From contig CAJJKN010000003.1 in the NCBI GenBank assembly GCA_905188085.1, positions 124,001 to 188,000 of the forward strand: DNA of 64,000 nucleotides. Reading direction: 5' to 3'. The DNA is from an uncultured Bacillota bacterium. Lineage in GTDB: Bacteria > Bacillota > Clostridia > Christensenellales > QAND01. The notes beneath the pieces were generated by a model. The model was not told the DNA's origin and made no database searches. It was given only the letters and a program-made list of their open reading frames with translations. The first letter of the stretch is position 1, and every line of letters starts with the position of its first letter. Of this stretch, positions 44,158 to 52,910 are shown piece by piece. Both the position numbers and the translations under genes were made by a program.

Positions 44158-44185
44158 AAAAAAAAGCGGCAAAATGCCGCTTTTT
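44158..44185 (-). terminator. Terminator of the feo operon
   Basis: Minus strand AGCGGCA, loop TTT, TGCCGCT and a run of T. It overlaps the stop codon of the Cys-rich small gene. Confidence 0.9.
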
Positions 44186-44327
44186 ATCCATTCTTCTTTT
44201 TATGACAGCACCCGCTCTGCGCGCACTTTTTACAATCGCTGCAGCAGCCGGATTTTTTCCACCGCCAAATGGCCAATCCCGTCAGCGCCAAAATACCCGC
44301 CAGCAAAAGATAATCCAAAATGTCCAT
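44184..44327 (-). CDS. FeoB-associated Cys-rich membrane protein
   Basis: A 47-residue protein directly after feoB. One membrane helix (about 4-21; LDYLLLAGILALTGLAI) is followed by WRWKKSG and a Cys cluster, CCSDCKKCAQSGCCHKKK, six Cys in all. This layout matches the small Cys-rich proteins found beside feoB in many Firmicutes, thought to help ferrous iron uptake (an FeoC-like role or metal hand-over). Start ATG 44327 lies 12 bases after the feoB stop, behind AGAGAG. Confidence 0.85.
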   Translation of the reverse strand: MDILDYLLLAGILALTGLAIWRWKKSGCCSDCKKCAQSGCCHKKKNG

Positions 44328-44339
44328 TGTTTTTCTCTC

Positions 44340-46352
44340 TTATACCAGGCCAAACAACAGGCCGATTCTCAACACCACAAACGCCACCAGCCAGGCAATG
44401 CCCGTCTGCGCCAACATGGCCAACGCTGCATCTTTCCCGGAGCCCATTTCCCTGCGTACGGCCGCCAATGCCGCCACGCAGGGCATATACAACAGCGTAA
44501 AGCACAAGAACACGAAGGCCGTCAGCGGCGTAAACATCTGGCTCAACAGCGGCGTTAATGCCGCAGAATCCCCTACGCCCATCAGCACCGCCAGCGTGCT
44601 GACCACGGCCTCTTTTGCCGTTAATCCTGTCAGCAGCGCCGTGGATACTTTCCAGTTTCCAAAGCCGAGCGGCGCAAACACCGGCGCAATCAGCGCCCCG
44701 ATGGCCGCCAGCATGCTGTTTGCGCTGTCCGCCACCATGTTCAATTTAAAATCAAAGCTTTGTAAAAACCAGATTACAATCGTGGCCACAAAGATAATGG
44801 TAAACGCTTTATGCAAAAAGTCTTTGGCCTTTTCCCACATATGCAGCAAAATGCTCTTGCCGCTGGGCAGCCGATAGGCCGGCAATTCCATAACAAACGG
44901 CACCGGCTCCCCTTTAAAGCAAAAGCGCTTTAGCACCAAGCCATACAATATGCCCACAACCATGCCCAGCACATACAGGGCAATCATCACTAGCGCCGCG
45001 TGCTCCGGAAAAAACGCCGCCGTAAACACCGCGTAGATCGGCAGTTTTGCGCTGCAAGACATAAACGGCGTCAGCATGATCGTCATTTTCCGGTCCCGTT
45101 CGCTGGCCAGGGTTCTGGTGGCCATAATCGCCGGCACAGAGCAGCCAAAGCCGATGAGCATCGGCACAAACGACCGCCCGGAAAGCCCGATTTTGCGCAG
45201 CAGTTTATCCATTACAAACGCCACGCGCGCCATATATCCGCTGTCCTCCAGCATGGAAAGGAAGAAAAACAGCACCACGATGATGGGCAAAAACGAAAGC
45301 ACGCTGCCCACGCCGGCATAAATGCCGTCTATAATCAGCGAATGTACCATAGGGTTGATGCCCCAATGTGTCAGCAGCGTATCCGTCCATACCGTAACAG
45401 TCTGGATTCCCACCGCCATAACATCGCTTAAAAACGAGCCGATCACGCCAAACGTCAGCCAAAACACAACGCCCATAATGCAAAGAAAAATCGGAATGGC
45501 AAAATATTTATGCGTCAAAACACGGTCTATGGCAATCGAGCGCTGCTGCTCTCTTGTTTCTCCGGGCTTGTGCACCGTATCCGCGCTGATCTTTTCGATA
45601 AATTGATAGCGCATGTCCGCCAGGGCCGCCTCCCGGTCCGTCCCCAGGGCGTCCTCCATTTCCTTTGCAATATGCTCCAGCGTTTCAATTTCGTTTTGGT
45701 TGAGTTTCAGCGCCTGTTCCGTCAGCTCGTCGCCTTCCACCAGCCGGGTGGCGGCAAAACGAAGCGGCGTGCCCGTGGCCGTGCAATGATCCTCAATCAA
45801 ATGCGCCACACCGTGAATCGCCCGGTGCACTTCTCCCGAACAAAAATCCATCTTTTGCGGGCGGATCTGCGCCTGCGCCGTTTTTACGGCGCGGTCCACC
45901 AGCTCGCTGACCCCTTCGTTTTTGCTGGCGGAAATGGGCACCACCGGAATCCCCAACGCCTGTTCCAGTTTTTTCACTTCTATGCTGCCGCCCGAAGCCG
46001 TCACCTCGTCCATCATATTCAACGCCAGCACCATCGGCAAATTCAGTTCGATCAATTGCAGCGTCAAATACAGATTGCGCTCTATGTTTGTGGCGTCTAC
46101 GATGTTGATAATCGCATCCGGTTTTTCCTTGATGAGAAAATCCCGCGTTACCACCTCTTCTGCCGTATAGGGCGAAAGGGAGTAAATGCCGGGCAAGTCC
46201 ACCACCGTGGCGGATTGCGCCTTTTTTATTACCCCTTCTTTTTTCTCCACCGTAACGCCGGGAAAATTGCCTACATGCTGGTTGCTGCCGGTCAGCTGGT
46301 TAAACAGCGTTGTTTTCCCGCAGTTTTGGTTGCCGATCAATGCAAAAACCAT
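44340..46352 (-). CDS. feoB: Ferrous iron transporter B
   Basis: Main Fe(II) permease: a cytosolic G domain fused to a polytopic membrane domain (670 residues). G1 is GNQNCGKTT, G3 is DLPG, G4 is NMMDE; the GDI helices follow (about 165-255), then FIEKISADTVHK and two Gate domains with conserved Cys (GFGCSVPAIMATR and PFMSCSAKLPIY). The start is ATG 46352, nine bases after GGAGGG; the longer open frame overlaps feoA. It is two bases downstream of feoA. Confidence 0.96.
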   Translation of the reverse strand: MVFALIGNQNCGKTTLFNQLTGSNQHVGNFPGVTVEKKEGVIKKAQSATVVDLPGIYSLSPYTAEEVVTRDFLIKEKPDAIINIVDATNIERNLYLTLQLIELNLPMVLALNMMDEVTASGGSIEVKKLEQALGIPVVPISASKNEGVSELVDRAVKTAQAQIRPQKMDFCSGEVHRAIHGVAHLIEDHCTATGTPLRFAATRLVEGDELTEQALKLNQNEIETLEHIAKEMEDALGTDREAALADMRYQFIEKISADTVHKPGETREQQRSIAIDRVLTHKYFAIPIFLCIMGVVFWLTFGVIGSFLSDVMAVGIQTVTVWTDTLLTHWGINPMVHSLIIDGIYAGVGSVLSFLPIIVVLFFFLSMLEDSGYMARVAFVMDKLLRKIGLSGRSFVPMLIGFGCSVPAIMATRTLASERDRKMTIMLTPFMSCSAKLPIYAVFTAAFFPEHAALVMIALYVLGMVVGILYGLVLKRFCFKGEPVPFVMELPAYRLPSGKSILLHMWEKAKDFLHKAFTIIFVATIVIWFLQSFDFKLNMVADSANSMLAAIGALIAPVFAPLGFGNWKVSTALLTGLTAKEAVVSTLAVLMGVGDSAALTPLLSQMFTPLTAFVFLCFTLLYMPCVAALAAVRREMGSGKDAALAMLAQTGIAWLVAFVVLRIGLLFGLV

Positions 46353-46354
46353 CG

Positions 46355-46684
46355 CTATTTTCCCTCCGTCTGCCGTCCGTCGGCCTTCCATTGCCAATTG
46401 GCTTTGATCTTTTTCCGTTCCTGGCGAAACGGTTCTTGCGGTTTGTCGGTTTCCCGTGCATCTTTTTGTACAATTTCAATCTTCCTGGCATCCTCGGCAC
46501 GAAGCGTCAATTCATATCCGCGCAGATGCAGCTCTATCGGATCTCCCATCGGCGCCATTTTGCGTACCGATACCTTTGTTTTCGGCGTCAGCCCCATGTC
46601 CAAAAGCCGCCGGCGCAGCGCCCCTTCTCCGCCAACGGACACAATCACTGCGCTGTCCCCAATGTGCAGTTCGTCCAATGTCAT
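46355..46684 (-). CDS. feoA: Ferrous iron transport protein A
   Basis: SH3-like cytosolic partner of FeoB (109 residues). ATG 46684 (MTLDELHIGD) is used, since GGGGG precedes it. The FeoA core covers residues 1-75, with GALRRRLLDMGLTPKTKV and GDPIELHLRGYELTLRAEDA. A 35-residue charged C-terminal tail is longer than usual. It opens the feo operon under a near-consensus promoter. Confidence 0.93.
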   Translation of the reverse strand: MTLDELHIGDSAVIVSVGGEGALRRRLLDMGLTPKTKVSVRKMAPMGDPIELHLRGYELTLRAEDARKIEIVQKDARETDKPQEPFRQERKKIKANWQWKADGRQTEGK

Positions 46685-46725
46685 CGTTTTGCCCCCTAAT
46701 AAAACGTCCATTGTTTGGTTTTTTT

Positions 46726-46755
46726 ATTGTACCGACCGTATATATCTCCTGTCAA
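46726..46755 (-). promoter_or_regulatory. Promoter of the feo operon
   Basis: Minus strand TTGACA (46750-46755), 18 bases, TACAAT (46726-46731). No clear Fur box was seen. Confidence 0.75.
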
Positions 46756-46840
46756 TAATCCTTATAAATTTACATATGCTCCTATTCGCCCGTTTGTACA
46801 GTCTATTTTCTTCCGCCGGCCGCTCATTCCGTTTTTGGCA

Positions 46841-46868
46841 AAAAAGAACGGCCTTGTTCGGCCGTTCT
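46841..46868 (-). terminator. Terminator of the radical SAM gene
   Basis: AGAACGGCC and GGCCGTTCT around a six-base loop, followed on the minus strand by TTTTTT. The stem begins just past the stop codon. Confidence 0.85.
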
Positions 46869-46877
46869 CTTGATTGT

Positions 46878-48235
46878 TTATTGAATCCGCTGTGCGCGGC
46901 CCTGTTCTTCCATGCCGCTTTCCGTCTTTTTCTCGCTCCAGATTTTCTCTACTTTTTTCGCCCAACATTCTGCTGCGTGCCGGCATTTGCCCGTTAGCAA
47001 ATCCACATCTTCCGGGCTGATCATGTCGGTGGATTTTGCGCCGGATTCATGTACCATCTGCTGCAGTTTATCCGGGTTATCCAACAACGGGCAGGGCCGC
47101 AAATGGTTCTGGTTAAACGGCCGCCCGTTATGATACGCCATAAACAGCGGGCTTTGCAGCGCCTCCAGCAGCGTACAGTCGTTGATGTTGTTGTTGGCAT
47201 AATGGATAAATGCGCACGGCTCCACATCGCCCGCCGCATTGATATGCAGATAGCTGCGGCCGCCCGCCACACAGCCGCCCACATATTCGCCGTCGTTCCA
47301 GAAATCCAGCGCAAACACAGGCTTATGCGAACGGAAATACTGCATGCGTTCATACATATAGGCCCGCTGTTCCGCCGTTGCCATCAGTTCCGGCACGGCG
47401 TCCGCGCCCACCGGCATATAGGTGAAATACCAGCCGAACAAGCATCCCTTTTCAATCATAAAATCTATATAGGCATCCGCGCCCACAACGTCCGTGTTTT
47501 TGGAATGATAGCAGGTGGAAAACCCAAACGGCACTTTTTCTGCCCGCAGCAAATCCATGGCATGCAGTACGCGCTGGTAGGTGCCCTTCCCTCGCCGCAT
47601 ATCCGTTTCCTCTTCAAAGCCTTCAATGGAAAACGCCAGCGTAAAGTTTCCTACCTCTCGCATTTGTTTGGCAAACGCCAAAAACGCACAATCCGGATGC
47701 GCCTTGCAAAGCTCTATCAGCATATCCTTGCGCACCAGCGGCTCCCCGCCGGAAAACAGATAGATATAGGTGTCCAATTCCTTGCCTTCGCGAATCACGC
47801 GATCCAGCGTTTCATAGGACAAATTGTTCTGGTATCCGTATTCCGCCGCCCAGCAGCCGGTACATTTCAAATTGCACGCGCTGGTCGGGTCCATCAAAAT
47901 GGCCCACGGAATGTTGCATTGATATTTCTCCTTGGCCGCCATCTGCACCGGATACCCCCACATCCCGGAATACAGCACCACTTTGGTCACCATCTTTTGC
48001 AGAATGGAAATATCCACATTCTGCAGGGCATTGGTAATCAGCCGGTTCCAGTTATCGTCCGGGTTCTCCAGGCTCTTTCTGAGGTTTTCATAGGCGCGTT
48101 TATACAGTTTTTCCGGTCCATTGTTTCCACGGCTTTTAACACGCGCGGCAAATTCTTTTGCGGGTCTTTGGCCGCATATTCAATGGCGCGGTCAATCGCC
48201 GCTTTCCCCAGCGCTTGTTTGGCATCCAGTTTCAT
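46878..48235 (-). pseudogene. Radical SAM/SPASM protein, frameshifted and with an internal deletion
   Basis: The gene starts at ATG 48235 behind AGGAGG and reads MKLDAKQALGKAAIDRAI to METMDRK-like residue 41, then loses frame in a run of five T on the plus strand (48108-48112). One more base there would restore KLYKRAYENLRKSLENPDDN and lead straight into the rest (48017-46878), for about 450 residues in total. The radical SAM motif is CNLKCTGC in DPTSACNLKCTGCWAAEYG, and C-terminal Cys clusters (EPCAFIHY, RPCPLLDNP, CRHAAEC) resemble SPASM. Between DCAFLAF and AKQMREVG the family usually has about ten more residues (TNGTLID-like). Probably a decaying gene, or a sequence error at the A-run. 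Confidence 0.75.
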
Positions 48236-48273
48236 TCTCTGTTTCCTCCTATATAAAGTTTTAAGTCAAAATA

Positions 48274-48322
48274 CAGGGCAAGAATCTTGCTTTTTCTCTT
48301 TCATACCGAATTTTCTTGCCTG
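48274..48322 (-). promoter_or_regulatory. Inverted repeat upstream of the radical SAM gene
   Basis: CAGGGCAAGAA (48274-48284) and TTCTTGCCTG (48313-48322) are complementary with one bulged base. The nested GCAAG-AAT-CTTGC could form an alternative hairpin. It may be an operator or leader structure. Confidence 0.35.
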
Positions 48323-48380
48323 TGTATATAGACAAATTGCGTAAACTATCCTGTTTTTATACAAAACGTTTCATCTGTAT

Positions 48381-48416
48381 AAAAAAAGCCCTTTGGCTTT
48401 TTGCCAAAGGACTTTT
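48381..48416 (-). terminator. Terminator after the TetR gene
   Basis: Minus strand AAGTCCTTTGGC, loop AAAAA, GCCAAAGGGCTTTTTTT. Confidence 0.9.
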
Positions 48417-48431
48417 CCAAACATTCTCTTT

Positions 48432-49016
48432 TTATTTTTTCTCCGGCTCGGCATGCAGGCTGTCAAATTTTGCAATCCCCTGTTCCAACGAGCCGTCCAT
48501 CAAAACTTCCAGCCGGTGCGCCGTGGTATAAAACACATCTCCGCCGCCCTGCTCCAGCCATTTTTGCATCATCCCAATGAGCGCCGTGGTATAAAACGAA
48601 GCCAGAAAGCGCTGCTCTTCCTCCGTCACCTTTGTGCCCTCTGCCAACACCTGCACATACACAAACAGTCCTTTGTACAGCGCCTGAAACAAAAACCGTT
48701 CCAGCGGCCCCCGCATTTGCGAGCGGGCTAAATTGGTATACAGCGCTTTGTTTTTCTCGATATATTCGCATACGCGGGCCAGCGCCTGCTGCCAGGACGG
48801 CGGCTCCTCCGGCCCGCCAATGGTCTGCCTGGCTTGAAAAATCAGCATCCATTCCACCAAATCCACCATATCCTGAAAATGATAGTAAAACGTCTGCCGG
48901 TTCAGCCCGCAAGCCTCCGTCACGTGCCCTACCGTAATCTTATCCGCCGGCATTTTCTGCGCCAGTGTGCAAAACGCGTCTGCCAGCGCTCTTTTTGTCA
49001 TTTCGCTGTTGGCCAC
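48432..49016 (-). CDS. TetR/AcrR family regulator
   Basis: A 194-residue dimeric repressor of the DhaS-like TetR subgroup. The N-terminal helix-turn-helix is KITVGHVTEACGLNRQTFYYHF (about 26-47); the C-terminal ligand domain (about 75-185) includes FLASFYTTALIGMMQKWLEQGG, typical of the TetR_C_8-type domain. The start is GTG 49016 behind AAGGAGG. It lies upstream of, and in the same direction as, the radical SAM gene, but a strong terminator separates them; its target is unknown. Confidence 0.9.
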   Translation of the reverse strand: MANSEMTKRALADAFCTLAQKMPADKITVGHVTEACGLNRQTFYYHFQDMVDLVEWMLIFQARQTIGGPEEPPSWQQALARVCEYIEKNKALYTNLARSQMRGPLERFLFQALYKGLFVYVQVLAEGTKVTEEEQRFLASFYTTALIGMMQKWLEQGGGDVFYTTAHRLEVLMDGSLEQGIAKFDSLHAEPEKK

Positions 49017-49036
49017 GGCCGCCCTCCTTTTTTCTT

Positions 49037-49045
49037 ATTATAGCA
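49037..49045 (-). promoter_or_regulatory. Extended -10 promoter of the TetR gene
   Basis: Minus strand TG-C-TATAAT (TATAAT at 49037-49042), about 20 bases before the start codon. Confidence 0.55.
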
Positions 49046-49077
49046 TAAGAAGGCGTTCTTTCGTGCTTGTCGCGGTT

Positions 49078-50325
49078 TTATGAAAAATGGCGGTCAAACA
49101 GATCGCTTTGCTGCAAAAAAGCCTCTACCGTATCAAACCCCATCCTTTTCAACAGCTCCACCACATAGGGATTTTCCATCGGCGTTTTGTACGGCGCTGC
49201 CTCGGCATAGGCTTCCACCTGTTTTTCCCCCTGCTCTTTGTCCAAAATAGCGCGCGGCCCGCCCACACAGCCGCCCACGCACCCCATTCCTTCCAGAAAG
49301 TTTGCTTTTATCTCGCCGCTGAGTAGCTGTTCCAACAGCTTTTTACAGCCCGGAATGCCGTCTGCCTGCACGGCGCTTACCTGTATTTCGCTTTCCGGGC
49401 GAAGTTTTTTCACAGAGCTCTGCACCGCCCGGCTTACCCCGCCGGTATACGCATACATGCGCCCCGCTGCCGAGGAATGTTCCTTTTGTTCATCCGGCAG
49501 CGTTTCGGGATGAATCTTTGCAAAATCAAATAAATCCTGCACCTCTTTAAACGTCAGCACAAAATCCACCGCATCCGCCACATCCTTTTCCCTTGCTTCC
49601 GCTTTTTTAGCAAGGCAGGGACCGATAAACACCGTTAGTGCATCCTTATGCAATTGTTTTATCACCCGGCCGCAGGCCACCATCGGCGAAACTGTGCCCG
49701 GCACATGGGGAATCAGCGTGGTATACACCTTTCTGATCAGCGAAATCCACAGCGGGCAGCAGCAGCTTGTCAGCATAAAATCCTCGTTTGTATGAATTTC
49801 CCGGTCGAATTCCAGCGCTTCTTTCATCGTTAAAATATCTGCAAACGCCGCCACTTCCACAAGCCCCGCAAACCCAAGCTGTTTGAATGCGCTGCGGATT
49901 TGTCCGGGCGTAGCCTCGCCGAATTGGCCCAAAAAAGCCGGCGCCGCCATAGCATACACCGGTCCTTTGTGCTGTTTGATGGCCAGCAGCATCGCCGGCG
50001 TATCCCGGCTTGCCAAAAGCGCATGGCTATGGCAAACATCGATACATGCCTGGCAGCCGGTACAGGCCGTGGGATCTATATAAATTTGCCCTGTTTCATC
50101 CCGCCGGATCGCGTCATACAAGCACGCTTTCTGGCAGGCCGGGGTTTGCGTTTTGCAGCTGCAATCCGCCTGGCGAAGCACCGGTGCATACTTTTCCGGA
50201 TGCAATAAGCAATCCAGCTGCGCTTTGTCATACTGCCCCCAAAAATCCTTTTCCTCGTTTAACGCCGCCTTGGTCAGCGTAGCATAAAGCTGTTCTATCG
50301 TCCGGTTAGAAGACGAAGCCTTCAT
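49078..50325 (-). CDS. [FeFe]-hydrogenase-like protein with variant H-cluster motifs
   Basis: A 415-residue protein with two N-terminal ferredoxin-type clusters (CSCKTQTPACQKAC and CTGCQACIDVC, about residues 54-105) and a hydrogenase large-subunit domain (about 120-400). The three cluster loops differ from active HydA: L1 is TSCCCPLW with an extra Cys, L2 is GPCLAKK without the Met, L3 is EGMGCVGGCVGG without the final G-G-G-Q-P. It resembles the sensory/uncharacterised clostridial groups more than a bulk hydrogenase. It overlaps the preceding nicotinamidase-like gene by 20 bases, so it is the last gene of a NAD-related operon. GGAGGAATATTTCA precedes the ATG. Confidence 0.85.
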   Translation of the reverse strand: MKASSSNRTIEQLYATLTKAALNEEKDFWGQYDKAQLDCLLHPEKYAPVLRQADCSCKTQTPACQKACLYDAIRRDETGQIYIDPTACTGCQACIDVCHSHALLASRDTPAMLLAIKQHKGPVYAMAAPAFLGQFGEATPGQIRSAFKQLGFAGLVEVAAFADILTMKEALEFDREIHTNEDFMLTSCCCPLWISLIRKVYTTLIPHVPGTVSPMVACGRVIKQLHKDALTVFIGPCLAKKAEAREKDVADAVDFVLTFKEVQDLFDFAKIHPETLPDEQKEHSSAAGRMYAYTGGVSRAVQSSVKKLRPESEIQVSAVQADGIPGCKKLLEQLLSGEIKANFLEGMGCVGGCVGGPRAILDKEQGEKQVEAYAEAAPYKTPMENPYVVELLKRMGFDTVEAFLQQSDLFDRHFS

Positions 50326-50869
50326 TGAAATATTCCTCCCTGCAATTGTGTATTTGAATGTGCAGCATTTGCAGGGTTTTCAGCGCTTGCAGATGATCTC
50401 TTTCCTCCGGGCAGGCCACACAGCCCGCGTCTACCGAAATCCGCGCCCGCGGGCAGGCCGCCTGCGCCAAAAGCGCATTGGAAAACACGCAGATATTTGT
50501 CACCAGCCCTACCAGCTCTATCTCCGAAAAGCGCTGTCTGTTTAAATAGTTTGCCAGCGATAGGCTCCCATAGGTGCATTTGGTGAAAATCGGGGTTGTT
50601 TCATCGCAGCAATCCGCCACCTTTCCATACAGGTTCCATCCCGTTGTATCAAACAGGCAATGCGGTTTCGGCGCTTTTTCTCCGTGGCAGTCCAGGTCCG
50701 CGGTTTTGTGTTTATCCAGGGTAAACAATACGGCGCAATGCGCTTGTTTTGCGCTGCAAATTTTTTGCACCAACGGCCGTTCCAGCCGCGCTGCTTTTTC
50801 AAACCCCAGCGGCCCTGTTACAAAATCATTTTGATAATCCACCACGACCAATGCGCGCTTTTTCCGCAT
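50306..50869 (-). CDS. Isochorismatase-family cysteine hydrolase, nicotinamidase-like
   Basis: A 187-residue hydrolase that probably converts nicotinamide to nicotinate for NAD salvage. The catalytic set is Asp11 (VVVDYQNDF), the Lys of FTKCTYGS and the Cys of GLVTNICVFSNAL; metal-binding-type residues appear in FTLDKHKT and KPHC. It begins immediately after the nadE stop (AAAGGA lies inside the nadE end) and overlaps the hydrogenase-like gene. The nadE neighbour makes nicotinamidase the most likely activity. Confidence 0.82.
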   Translation of the reverse strand: MRKKRALVVVDYQNDFVTGPLGFEKAARLERPLVQKICSAKQAHCAVLFTLDKHKTADLDCHGEKAPKPHCLFDTTGWNLYGKVADCCDETTPIFTKCTYGSLSLANYLNRQRFSEIELVGLVTNICVFSNALLAQAACPRARISVDAGCVACPEERDHLQALKTLQMLHIQIHNCREEYFNEGFVF

Positions 50870-52797
50870 TCACTGTATCCTTTCGGCGATCAGCCTGTCC
50901 ATTTCCTCCATCCAAAGCGCCGCGCAAGCATCGCTCGGCATCCGCCAATCGCCCCTGGGCGACAGCGATACCGCCCCCACCTTGGGCCCGTCCGGCATGG
51001 CGGAACGCTTGAATTGCTGGGCAAAGAACCGCCTGTAAAACGTTTTTTCCCAATGCAAAATGGTCTTATCCTCATATTGTCCTGCAAATGAATGCTGTGC
51101 CATTGCAAAAATTTTGGACGGGGAAAAGCCCCATCTCATCATATAGTATAGGAAAAAATCATGAAGCTGATACGGGCCGATCAGATCTTCCGTTTTTTGG
51201 AAAATCTCGCCTTTTTGCGCCGGCAGCAGCTCGGGGCTTACCGGCGTATCGCAAATATCTTCCAACACTTGGCTGAGCTCTTTGTTTTCCGTGGTTTGCG
51301 CTTCGTATTGCACCAGATACCGCACCAGCGTTTTCGGGATGGATACATTCACCCCATACATAGACATCTGATCCCCGTTGTAGGTGGCCCAGCCCAACGC
51401 CAATTCGGACAGATCGCCCGTGCCGATAACAAGGCCGTTTGTCTGGTTGGCCAGATCCATCAACACCTGGGTTCGTTCCCTGGCCTGCGCATTTTCATAT
51501 ACCACATCGTGCTTTGCTTCATCATGGCCGATATCCGCAAAATGCGCCCGTACCGATTGCGCAATTTCCACCGTTTGAAACGTAACGCCCAGCGCGTTGC
51601 ACAAAATTTCCGCATTGGACCGCGTGCGCTGCGTGGTACCGAAACACGGCATGGTCACGGCCAAAATATCCGTCCTTGGCCGCTGCAATAAATCCATGGC
51701 TCTGGCCATCACCAAAAGAGCCAGGCAGGAATCCAGCCCGCCGGAAATGCCCACCACCGCCGTTTTGGCGCCGGTATGCGCCAGCCGCTTTTTCAGGCCG
51801 TGCGCCTGAATGTTTAAAATATTTTGGCAGCGCTCCGCCCGGTCCCGCTCTCCTGCTGGCACAAAGGGCATCGGGTCGATTTTTCTTGTCAGCGGCGTGT
51901 GTTCCAGCGGCATGGAAAACGCAATCGTTTCATAATCTTGGTTTTGGCAAACGGGATAGGTGGTCAGGCGCTGCCGATCGTATTGCAGGCGTTTTACATC
52001 CAGTTCCGTTATCGCCATATCGGTATCAAACGGCGCGGTCTCCGCCAGTAGCGTTCCGTTTTCCGCAATTAAATTGTGTCCGGAAAACACCATATCCGTG
52101 GTGGATTCTCCCTCTCCGGCATCCGCATACAGATAGCGCCAACCAGCTTGGCCGATTGTGAAATGACAAGCTGCCTGCGAAATACATCTTTGCCCGTCAC
52201 TTCGTCGCTGGCGGACAGATTCGCCAGCACCGTGGCGCCCGCCATGGCATGGGCAATGGACGGCGGATTCGGCACCCATAAATCTTCGCAAATTTCAATT
52301 CCCAGCACAAAGGCCGGCATCTCCCGGCAGGCAAACAGCAGCTTTGTGCCGAACGGCACATCGGTTTCTCCCCACGGCATTCGTTCGTTTTGCGCCGGCG
52401 CCGGCACAAAATGCCGGTGTTCATAAAATTCCCCATAGTTTGGCAAATGCGTTTTGGGCACCACGCCCAGCAGCTTTCCTTTATACAAAACAGCCGCACA
52501 GTTATACAATTTATGCTTCCAGCGCATCGGCAGCCCCACCACCGTCAACACGTTCACCGCGTGGCTGAACGCCACCAATTCCTCCAGCGCCGCCAACGCC
52601 TGTTCTTCCAGCGTGGTCTGCAAAAACAAATCGTTGCAGGTGTAGCCCGTGATGCACAGTTCCGGCAGCACCAACAATTTCACCTTTTCTTCCTCTGCTT
52701 TTTTCATGGCCTTTTTAATGCTGTCCGTATTATACGCGCAATCCGCCACCTTGATCTGCGGCGAGGCCGCCGCCACTTTGATCCATCCGTCCCGCAT
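50870..52797 (-). pseudogene. nadE: Glutamine-dependent NAD+ synthetase, split by a frameshift
   Basis: Final step of NAD synthesis: amidation of NaAD with ammonia from a built-in glutaminase. The N-terminal nitrilase-type domain (52797 to about 52140) shows LPELCITGYTCNDLF, PKTHLPNYGEFYE and GIEICEDLWVP, with the Glu-Lys-Cys triad. The synthetase domain (about 52140 to 50870) shows YADAGEGESTTDMVF, VVGISGGLDSCLALL and GTGDLSELALGW. The two are in different frames; joining them needs one extra base near 52135-52146, after QSAKLV. With it the protein is about 642 residues, the normal size. It is either a real mutation or a sequence error. A pncA-like gene follows. Confidence 0.85.
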
Positions 52798-52869
52798 GAT
52801 TGTTTCCTCTTTTCCTCTTGTTTTTTCTTATCATACCCAATTTTAGGGCCGTTTCCCCTTTTTAAACAA

Positions 52870-52898
52870 AAAGAAACCTTAGGATATAAGGCTTCTTT
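52870..52898 (-). terminator. Terminator of the amino-acid ABC operon
   Basis: Minus strand AAAGAAGCCTT, loop, AAGGTTTCTTTTT with one mismatch. Confidence 0.7.
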
Positions 52899-52910
52899 GT
52901 CTTTTCATTC

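Noticed and set aside
46878..48235. Programmed frameshifting in the radical SAM gene
   Set aside because: The A5 run alone is not a typical slippery heptamer, and the gene also lacks a core segment, so mutation or sequence error is more likely.
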